From: Pisolithus tinctorius
Lineage: Eukaryota > Basidiomycota > Agaricomycetes > Boletales > Pisolithaceae
Reading direction: 5' to 3'
Length of the DNA stretch: 64,000 bases
Assembly: GCA_024663395.1 (NCBI GenBank)
Contig: JANFAH010000001.1
Location: 3,534,001-3,598,000, forward strand
In this document: piece by piece, positions 55,578 to 64,000 of the stretch
How the letters are laid out: every line of letters begins with the position of its first letter
Numbering within the stretch: position 1 is the stretch's first letter
Position numbers and translations under genes: made by a program
The notes under the pieces: generated by a model
Databases searched by the model: none
Seen by the model: only the letters and a program-made list of their open reading frames with translations
Told to the model about the DNA's origin: nothing

Positions 55578-56237
55578 TTTAGGGAGAATGAGGGAGGCGA
55601 TAGGGCGACACCTACTCACCACCTTCGGGATATAAGTACCAACAGGAAATACGCCGTAGCAGACGTTCTCCGACGGAAGGGAACCCAACACACGGCCGTG
55701 CCGTCGGCACACGGAAGGCAGTGACCGATGTCAATATACTGTACAGCCTGCCGTGCCATTAAGGGCTGCGCGTCAAAGGATAATGCGATAAGAGCTGTAT
55801 GCAGGAATATACTCGGAGCGGGTTGCTGGTATATGTCGAGGACAATTCCGTCGGCTCAATGATTGAGACTATGAGCAGACAGGAGCAGACTTACCTTGTC
55901 ACGTAAGTAATGTCCAACGGAATTTTCGACATATAGCTGCACGAGCGCCCCCCTTAATGACATTGATAGCCATTTGCAGAGGCTACCCAATGATAGGCTT
56001 CTGTTCTCTGGTAAAGCCGGATTCTGCGCTTGGCACAGCAACGTGAATACCGACCATGTACTAAAAGCGTTCGAATAAAGTCGTACAATTGACAATATTG
56101 AAGCTTTAATGATATGGCTCCGCGCCTCCTGCAAGGCTTTGATATGGTTTGCTTTCTCGATGTCTATCTACATACCACCCCTGAGGATGAAAGTAGTAGT
56201 TGATACCTCTTCCCACGCCCGCCAACTCACTCTGTCT
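55578..56237. other. Divergent intergenic region
   Basis: Between the RTA1-like gene (-) and the SLC35-like gene (+). An open frame from 56109 runs into the latter and could extend its N-terminus by 43 residues. No repeat seen. Confidence 0.45.
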
Positions 56238-58044
56238 ATGGCTGACCATGGCCTTGGAGGCTCGACATACGACGCTATAGAGTCCCAACTACGTGCGAAT
56301 GGAGGTACAAGCGTCCATCTCATACCCTCATCAGAGAAGAAGCGGCTTTGGTGGAGGAGCGCAGCCATCAACACTTGCTTCATCTTGTTATGGTACGACC
56401 TTCTGTTTTTACCCCCAGGCTACGACAGAATTTTTCGCCTGTAATTTCACGTTCTATATCTGAACAGCTGACGTCTTGTCTAACCAGGTTCACTTTCGCA
56501 ACGGTGCTGTCTGTGTATAATAAATGGATGTTTTCTCTCGACCATTTCGGTTTCCCTTACCCGTTGTTCGTGACGACCATCCATATGACCATCCAATTTC
56601 TTCTCGCTGCGGCATTGCGATTCATATACCCACGACGATATCGCCCGGAAACCAGGCCAAATTTACAATCCTATGGGTGCGTCAGGACGGCAGTACTCTC
56701 GTCACGGCTTTATCCCCTAATTTAAGCACGGTGTGTAGCACCAAGGCTGTCCCCGCTGCAATTTCCACTGGTGTGGATATCGGACTTTCGAACGTTTCAT
56801 TGAAGACGATCACTCTTTCATTCTACAGTGGGTCTCCGTTCAAACTTCGTCTTTTGCGACGTCGTGCCCTCCGATAACTAAGCGAGAAGGGCACATCGCA
56901 TGTTTGAATTACGCAAAAATTGACGTTTTTCCCAGCCATGTGCAAGTCGTCCTCCCTGATATTCGTGCTCATCTTCGCCTTCCTTTTCCGCCTCGAGAAG
57001 TTCTCGTTACCCTTGGTTGCGGTAATCCTCGTCATATTTGGAGGTGTATTGCTAATGGTCGCCTCTGAGACCTCGTTCGTACTGTCTGGATTTATCCTCG
57101 TTATGACTGCAAGTGTATGCAGTGGTCTTCGGTGGAGTCTTACTCAACTCTTGATGCGAGACAAGAACATGGGAATGGACAGTCCCGCTGCGGCCATTTT
57201 TTGGTTGTCCCCGATCATGGGTATAACTTTGGCTATCATTAGTATACTTTGGGAAGGGTGGGACAGAGTATTCTCCACCCCCTTCTTTGACAGTTTAGCT
57301 TCCACAATCAAAACCATAGTGATGCTAACGCTCCCCGGATTCTTGGCCTTCTGTATGGTCATGAGCGAATACTAGTACGTCTCAGAACTCTACCTCGAGT
57401 TACGAAGTTGCAATGAGGCTGACTGCTAGTTCATGGCGTCAAGCATAATTCAACGAGCAGGTGTGCTTCCTATGTCAATAGCAGGAATAGCCAAGGAGGT
57501 CTCGACCATCACGATATCGGCCTGGTTTTTTGGCGACGAACTCACTCCCCTCAATATCACTGGCGTGGCTATTACTACCTGTGGTGAGTGATAGTCTTGT
57601 TCCTTTTAATGTAAGGAAGTTTACATACCATGCGTCCTCAGGCATTGCACTCTTTACGTATCACAAGTACCGAAAGACAGTTGACTCCCACGTTGCATTA
57701 GACAGTCTCGGTAACACAATACGAGCCGATGACGACAGTATTTTAAGCCCCGGCCGAGATTTCGAGCTCAACCCTACGAGGGTCAATGCCGTACGGCCTA
57801 AGACGTGCCTGCAAGTGAGCTGCCTTTTCGTGTTGATGGCCGTTTTACCTAGATTAGTTACTGACCAAACGTCATGAAGCGCCACGAGGACGATGAGATA
57901 CACCAGCATCTTTTATTTTCAAGCGAAGAACTTGAGGAAGGCGAGGAAGATGCCGAAGAACTTCGGAGCGTCAGGACCTCGAAATTAATGCAAACTGACG
58001 AAAATGAGAATGGCCAAGCCGATGAAGAGAGCCAAGACATTTGA
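56238..58044 (+). CDS. SLC35/TPT-family nucleotide-sugar-type transporter (SLC35C2-like)
   Basis: Golgi/ER drug-metabolite-transporter fold with about ten helices. The cytosolic N-terminus reads MADHGLGGSTYDAIESQLRA. The TPT core follows: WRSAAINTCFILLWYFFATVLSVYNKWMFS with the (Y/S)-N-K-W motif, FPYPLFVTTIHMTIQFLLAA, VPAAISTGVDIGLSNVSLKT, SSSLIFVLIFAFLFRLEKFS, LVAVILVIFGGVLLMVASET, GLRWSLTQLLMRDK and IIQRAGVLPMSIAGIAKEVS. It ends with LTPLNITGVAITTCGIALF and an acidic tail (EELEEGEEDAEEL). The order matches SLC35C2/Ymd8 proteins. Substrate unknown. Small introns fit throughout; the last, about 57804-57878, has an AAG acceptor and is the least certain. Confidence 0.9.
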
Positions 58045-59096
58045 GAAAGTGTCCTGTGGACCGACAATGGTCTGCCATCGTCTTGGTTGGTTCGCCTCGC
58101 CTATGCATTTATTGTTGTCCGCGAGATAGAAAGGATACCCCGGTTTCGTTCACTGACATCTCCGCACTAAATTAATTATGGTTAATCGGAACTGGAAGTA
58201 TGACTTTATACTGCATGCTTGAAACATACGTACTCTGGGTATGTGTGGTGAACAGGATCATGCGTGGGTGATTTGTTTCACTGATCCGAGGAGTGAGCGG
58301 GAGCTGCTCCGCTGAGTGTGGAGTCACAACTCTGTACGATCGGCAAGGCAGGTGTCATGGCCCAGAGACGGGTGATTTCTACTGACACGGTTGAGACTGT
58401 GATGTTCTGATGTTTTTGCCAGCCGACACCCCGGTCTACACGAGGGTGACTGTATGGAGCGACGTATAGTTGGCGCCGACATGGGAGACGGTGTGTGATA
58501 CCAGTGCTATATTCGGCCATGTACATTCCTGAGCCGGCCCACGCGCCGGAATCATGTACACATGCATGTTTTTCCGTCCAGACAACCCACAAGCTGGGCT
58601 CCACATGGTTGGTCATGGTGACAAGCTTGTCCATCCGCAGCGATCATTCCCGAGCATCAAGGGCTTGGGTCTGCTGCCTGAGCCGCCGCTCGGACGGGGA
58701 GGACGGTGGGCCACCCGCTGCCACCCGCCGCCGGGTTTAAACTCTTTTGCCACACTGACCACCATCATTTTCGTCGTGTGATGAGATAGGTCCTGACAAT
58801 CCGTTTACGGCATGCAAGAGATTTGACTAATAATGCCACCGGCGGGTTTGCAATTTCTTGATTGATCTTGATTAATTCAACGCGCTGGAGGACAAGGCTA
58901 ATAGTTGAGTAAGTAGGTAGCTAGCAAAATGCTGCGCTGGCGGTGACCGCTTAGAAAACCTTGCAGGGCTGCAAACGTTGGAACCCTCCTCCGTTCGCCG
59001 GTGGTTCACCAGTGGCTCCTGCCGCCTCGCGGTACCACATCGGTCCACGGATATAAACTTTACCATCGTCATTGGCCTTGCAGTCTAGCATTCCCC
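58045..59096. other. Intergenic about 1 kb, no gene seen
   Basis: Both strands carry open frames of 80-120 codons between 58278 and 58781, with GC-rich composition near 58660-58740. None shows a domain or splice structure that I can defend. Includes the upstream region of the Zn2Cys6 gene. Confidence 0.45.
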
Positions 59097-60554
59097 ATGG
59101 ACACTAATTTTCAGTTCATCTTCGAGTCTCCCAACGCATCTCAAGGTCATAAGAAACGCCCTCGCCTCGTTACCTCATGCGATAACTGGTATGTATTCTA
59201 CTCCGCATTTGCCTTCCCTTTGTCATCCTTTTCGTCAGTCGTTTGAAGAAAATTAAATGTCTGCAGCCAAGTCCAGAGACACAGTGTGAAGCATGCACGA
59301 GTGCCAAAATTCCTTGTAGGTTCCGAGATCGCGAGCGGTACTTCGCCGAACGTAGTCGGGCCATCGCTGGACCGAGCTCCCCTACTATGTATATACGACC
59401 AGCAAGTAGCTCGGTCGCGCAAGACTACCAGGTTGATGGACATCCGGCGGAATACTCTTCCGGTCAACAAATACAAGTCTCCTGCAGCAATCCGCCATCG
59501 GCATCGCACTCCTCGCAACGTTCTTCTTACTCGCCACCTGGAACTGGCTATGGTAACGAAGGTCATGCCAGATCGCAATCCTACACATCCTCAGAGATCT
59601 CGAAACCTTCTGGAGTAGCAAGGTGGGCACCCCAAAGGATATGGAGGTTGTATCCGACTTATCACGGGCCAGATATTCGTCCACCGACGAACACGCACAC
59701 CACCGTCCAAGCGTATCCACGTCACAATCGTACGAACGACAAGCTAACCAACCCTCCCATTACCGTGTGTCTCAGCTATTCGAACCTGGTCAACCTCAGT
59801 TTCCCCGGCGCGACTTGATGTCTCAGTTCATAACACTGTTCATTAGCCACATGGGCGGGCAGTGTCCCTTTCTCACATATGAAGACTTGTATGACAGATG
59901 GCGTCGTCAGACCATGTCAGCCCTTATGGCTAATTGTATAGCTGCGCTTGGTGCAAGGTATGTTCTAAATATCCCGATGAAACCTTCTCTGATGAGACTA
60001 TTGTAGGGCCTCGGAGATCCCTGAAGTAGTTGCTAGGGGGTCATCAATTGTTGCAGAAACCTATTGCGAGATTGCCAGGGTAAGTCACCCACTCGCTCAC
60101 TTTGTGCGCTTTGCCTACACTGAATCATAGGAGTTGCTAACCGCCTCTCTCAATCAACCAACTCTCGAGACCTTGCATTGCGTAATGCTACTTGCGTGGT
60201 CCGAATATAAGGCTGGGCGTCCCCACGGTATGTCCGCGCTTCTTATATATTTGGCTTCTTCATATTTATTATCATCAGGCTTCCGCCAATACGGTGATGT
60301 TGGTGCTGTTTCTGCTTAGTTATTGGTTTGTTTGATGGTTCCCACAGCTCGCCATGCGCACTGCCATGGCAATTGGATTGTCGGAACAATCATTGCAACT
60401 CAGTCCTTACGACCCGTACCAAAATAGAGTCCGGATAACGTGGACCAGTGTCAACCAAATGCAACTCTATGCATCTTCCAGTACGTGCGCAAGTTTGCAT
60501 GAATATATTTCTTGCAAACCGGTGTGTGACGACAGTGTAGATATACCAACATGA
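59097..60554 (+). CDS. Zn2Cys6 transcription factor, probably truncated at the 3' end
   Basis: The zinc cluster spans an intron: LVTSCDNC then RLKKIKCLQPSPETQCEACT and SAKIPCRFRDRERYF, giving C-x2-C-x6-C...C-x2-C-x6-C. A long Ser/Tyr/Gln-rich linker follows, then the fungal TF middle homology region: LMSQFITLFISHMGGQCPFL, YEDLYDRWRRQTMSALMANC, the IAALGAR end, then across introns ELLTASLNQPTLETLHCVML, AWSEYKAGRPHGFRQYGD and LAMRTAMAIGLSEQSLQLSP. The frame then stops at DDSVDIPT, where homologues continue for several hundred residues. Start MDTNFQFIFE at 59097. Several tiny exons (about 20 nt at 60282-60301) need transcript support. Either a short paralogue or a decayed gene. Confidence 0.75.
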
Positions 60555-63500
60555 TCTCCTTCCCCCCTTCAAATAATGAGAGGCGACTCCATTAACTCGG
60601 TAGAGCCGGATTCTTGAAGGCACAAAAGTCAGGCTGTGATTCAGCACATCGTTCAGTAGATTCACCCAAACTCTCATAAAGATATTTATGTACACAATGT
60701 CGGTCATAGCTACAGTCTTGCCCCATCACCCTGCATCAGTCCAGCATAGCCTAGTAGATTACTGCACATTATCACCATACCTCAATGCAAACACACTTGT
60801 TAGACCTGGTTCTCCACACTGCCTGAGCTAGTTCATGCACCCTCTATAAAGTCAGGGGAGCACACCTAGTGTCGGTACTTGTGTAATAGGATGATTTCCC
60901 TGGTCACGGTGGGAACGGCAGCCAACAGACGCTTCACCATGATTCTTACAGGGGCCAGGTCCCCATTGAATGATTTGAATCCCGAATTCGAACCCTTAGA
61001 TGTCGCGCCCAACAATTACGACCTTACGTAGCATCGTAAGTCCCAAAGCCAACGGAAATTCAAAGAATGTCCAGCTGCCCTACCGGCAGTAATCACGCTG
61101 AGGTGCTGAAACCCGGCAGATACCGTACATGCTCAGTGACTTCCTTTTTGCTGCAGCGCGACAGCAGGCACTTCTGTAAAGGCTTCGCATCAAGGTCCAG
61201 GGGTTTCCCTGAGGTAACCGCAAACAATGAAGAAACACGTTGCAGACGTTCCGTGAATTTCTCAAATATTCCGCGTTGCCGTGGTGGATGTAATCTGAAA
61301 CAGGCCTGTCGGGAGCGACGAAGGTCGTATATTTTGCACATTTCAGTGGATCCATGAAACGTGGAAATATCAGGGGTGGTGGTGAAGCTGCGCATCCTAG
61401 TGGTTTGGCTCCGTGCCCTGCGATCGGCCCGGATTAGCATACTTTGCGGAAGATTTCAAATTCCCTCAACACAGCGCAGAGTCTCTAGGTCGTTGTGGCC
61501 GGGTCATTGTCCCTCGTGTCACAGGGAGGTCCACGGGTGTTCACTCACAGGGTCAGATCTGCTGATGGGGGGGCAGTGAAGCATGAAACTTTGAAATCTG
61601 ATCCCGACGAACGAGGTGTTTACTACTGTTTGTACCTCGAGACCTGTTGACCAACCTTGACTTGAAGGGTCCCCGACACAACTAGAAGAGAGGCCCTTTG
61701 GTTATGAACAAATGAATTTGTGTGCAGGCTTTTCCTCTTGAAATTAAGTGCGCTGATTTAATATCCTAATGTATATTTTCCTCACATACAAGTGAAGTCG
61801 TACTGTGGTCCAATTCCGTGCGGCGGGCCCGGATTCCGGAATCACAAGCGCACGTGGCCCCATGGAATTCTCTCGTTCAAATGCGGTAGGATACTAAGAA
61901 TTCTCTCAGCTTGCACGCCGTTCCAGTAGTGCCATGCGCGCTACGACTCCCCGTGATGACTCGTGTCTCCGTTGATTTTAGGGCACTCTGAGCTGGCAGG
62001 CAGTCGCTGTGGCCCCGAAATGTTCGTCTTCTCGGTTAAGTCCCTAGGTGTGGAGGGATCAGATCATGCGTGGTGCCGTGAATATACTGATCACCAAAGC
62101 ACTGATTACAAGGGCTGTGCGGTCTTTTCCTGAAATACATTTGAATATCATTTGCAGGTGCTCTACTGCTGCTGGCCGCAAGCATTTCTACGTTTTCTTC
62201 ATCCTTTATGACCTCACGAAGACACGTACATCCAGATATTACCTAACGACACTTTACGCTACCACGGAGGTCACCGTTGGGAATGAGTTCGTCGCCTTCA
62301 TCCACTGATTATCAGATTCGTCGGTAATTTAATATTTTACGACGCAGAAATCGCCGCAACGAGGCTGACACATCCTCAGAATGCATTATGTATGTAGTTG
62401 GCACGCTCGTTCTGACATACAAGTTTCTTTTAGAGGATTGGAGCAAGCGTTACCCAACCATAACGAACCTTCGGCAATTCTGATTAAAACAGCAGCACCA
62501 GGATGGTACGTGAATTGACGAAACCCCTCGCTTCGTTCTTAACGACAATACATTTTCACTCGGAAGACGACAGTTCATCAGGTGTTTCCCTCTTATTCAC
62601 CAGAACTTAATTCCGCCTTGCATCTCACACACAAGCTACTACGTTGTCACTGATCATAAGCGAGAAATCACGTCAGGTGTATCACCAAGTCATCAGAAGT
62701 GCTCCTGTGGTTCTGTTCTCTGTATTGTTTCCAGAGGCTCGGAGGTGACTCCGCAAAAATGCCCCCAGCAATGCAAGGCCGTATCTAGGGCCAGTGACTT
62801 GCTTTACACCATTTGCGCAGCGGCAGCCCGTCCCAATTCAAACGACGGAAATAGGGCACTGGAATACACCTCCATCAATACTGTACGATGCAGGCACGGT
62901 CACTTTACCAAGTTAAAGGTGAGACTCCGCCGATAGCGCTCACAGCGCCACCGCACCGACAGTTGCAACCGATCGAGTCACAGTGGGTTCTTGTCAAGGG
63001 AAGATTGTACATGCTTCAACTGCCCTTTTCCCTCTTGCACACCATGGATGGTGGTCCTCACGTGGCTCTATGGAATATGCTTGTGCTTCGTCTTGACCTT
63101 GACCTTCTGCCCGATTGTTCTTGTCGTCTTCCCTCCTCGATGACTATATCGCACACACCAACAACCTCCGGTACTACATTCCGACCCGGTTGGTCAGTCG
63201 CATCTGGGGCGAGCTCTTGCGCCGCTGTCCTCCGTTAAATGCTAATACGTTTTCACCTATTCTTTCATTACTCTTACCTATACATGTTGTATCCGATGTT
63301 TCAGCTCTTTTCCCGAAAACTTCTATCTTGTCATCGTTGAGCCATCGAGGTAGTACTGCCTGAACTATTTGAATGCGTAGATATCCATATGAACGTCGTC
63401 ATCTTATTTTTTGCTTAGCATCTGCTCTCCCTCATGTTACTAAACGTAGACGACCAAATAAAGTCAAAGCTCTGAAGCGCTAGCGATTCATGCCCCAAAG

Positions 63501-64000
63501 TTGCACATCTGAGATTTCTGTCGGGACATGCAGAGGGCATGCGGTTCCAACTACATGTGCATGCAACGTGAGGTGGTCAACATATGGCGAGTGGATTGGA
63601 ACGGACGGAACATGATTCGTCCCGTTTTGTCGGCGGGAAGCGTGTTGTGGTTTATCGATGTGCTGGCCGACGGCCAGGCGAGCTTAGTATTCATCAGACG
63701 TGTGCAATGGTTTTAAAGATGCACTGTAGTGTTGGCATATCATTAATGCACGTTGAAAGTACGCGAGGGTGGAAGGGAATGAAACATTAATCGAGTGGGC
63801 GAGCTGGGTATCCGACCATTAACGACAACAGCAGTAAGATGAATATCGGGTAGTATAGCCTCTGCAATCTCCTCCCTACTGCAACAACCCAACACAGACG
63901 TTTACCCAGCCGTCTGCGCCTGCCAGACACGCACCAAGCCATGCCATTTCTGTCTCCGGCGGTAAAATGACGCCCTGGGTTAGCGGGAATGCGAGATCCG
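60555..64000. other. Gene-poor 3.4 kb
   Basis: Open frames of 60-120 codons occur on both strands, but none has a domain, a good splice pattern or an extended coding look. The stretch directly after the truncated regulator may be its decayed 3' part. I found no transposase, LTR, tRNA or simple repeat. Confidence 0.45.

Noticed and set aside
58278..58781. Overlapping 80-118 codon open frames on both strands
   Set aside because: No domain, no consistent splice pattern and GC-rich composition that favours chance open frames.
60975..61010. A stretch on the minus strand resembling a tRNA T-loop (GGTTCGAATTC)
   Set aside because: The flanking arms do not pair and no anticodon or acceptor stem fits, so it is not a tRNA.

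Overview
The window looks like genomic DNA of a basidiomycete fungus, most likely an Agaricomycete. Genes are dense and on both strands. Almost every one is broken by many short GT-AG introns of about 48-65 nt. The protein families (Atg4 with long disordered tails, Zn2Cys6 and C2H2 regulators, RTA1-like membrane proteins, BTB proteins, a mushroom-type 7-pass membrane family, degenerate APH-like kinases, a Ty3-type gag fossil) are those of mushroom-forming fungi. Nothing suggests bacteria, organelle or plasmid. Gene models were assembled by eye from splice sites and reading-frame continuity; ends are firmer than every internal junction.

Layout, left to right. 1-9.7 kb: a truncated aldehyde dehydrogenase (-), a multi-pass membrane protein (+), a DUF952 protein (-), the autophagy protease ATG4 (-) and an ArsB/NhaD-type permease (+). 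10-21.8 kb: a CorA-like protein (+), a Rab-like GTPase with a large insertion (-), LSM6 (+), a GDT1/TMEM165 transporter (+), an SCY1-like pseudokinase (-) and a membrane dipeptidase (-). 22-36.7 kb: MED12 of the Mediator kinase module (+), fumarate reductase fused to cytochrome b5 (-), nicotinamide riboside kinase (-), an LEA-like amphipathic protein (-), a RING protein with SUMO-interacting motifs (+), a GNAT acetyltransferase (-) and mitochondrial enoyl-CoA hydratase (+).

37-42.5 kb is more accessory: a C2H2 regulator, hairpin-forming inverted repeats, a frameshifted APH-like gene, a decayed gag fragment and an orphan 94-residue protein. 42.6-58 kb: BTB protein, acetolactate synthase regulatory subunit, short-chain dehydrogenase with an 81-bp repeated promoter block, PDK1 kinase, a gene-poor 1.9 kb, an intronless protein with two tandem GTPase domains, an RTA1-like protein and an SLC35-type transporter. 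58-64 kb: a Zn2Cys6 regulator that ends early, then about 3.4 kb with no supportable gene.

Most genes are independent housekeeping units, not a cluster. Several act in membrane traffic, nutrient or growth control: ATG4, SCY1-like, the Rab-like GTPase, PDK1, GDT1 and the nucleotide-sugar carrier. I see no biosynthetic cluster, CRISPR or defence island. The most distinctive observations are the tandem-GTPase protein, the SIM+RING protein, the G4-G5 insertion in the Rab-like GTPase, two microexons of 13 and 14 nt, and paired inverted repeats near 38.7 kb.
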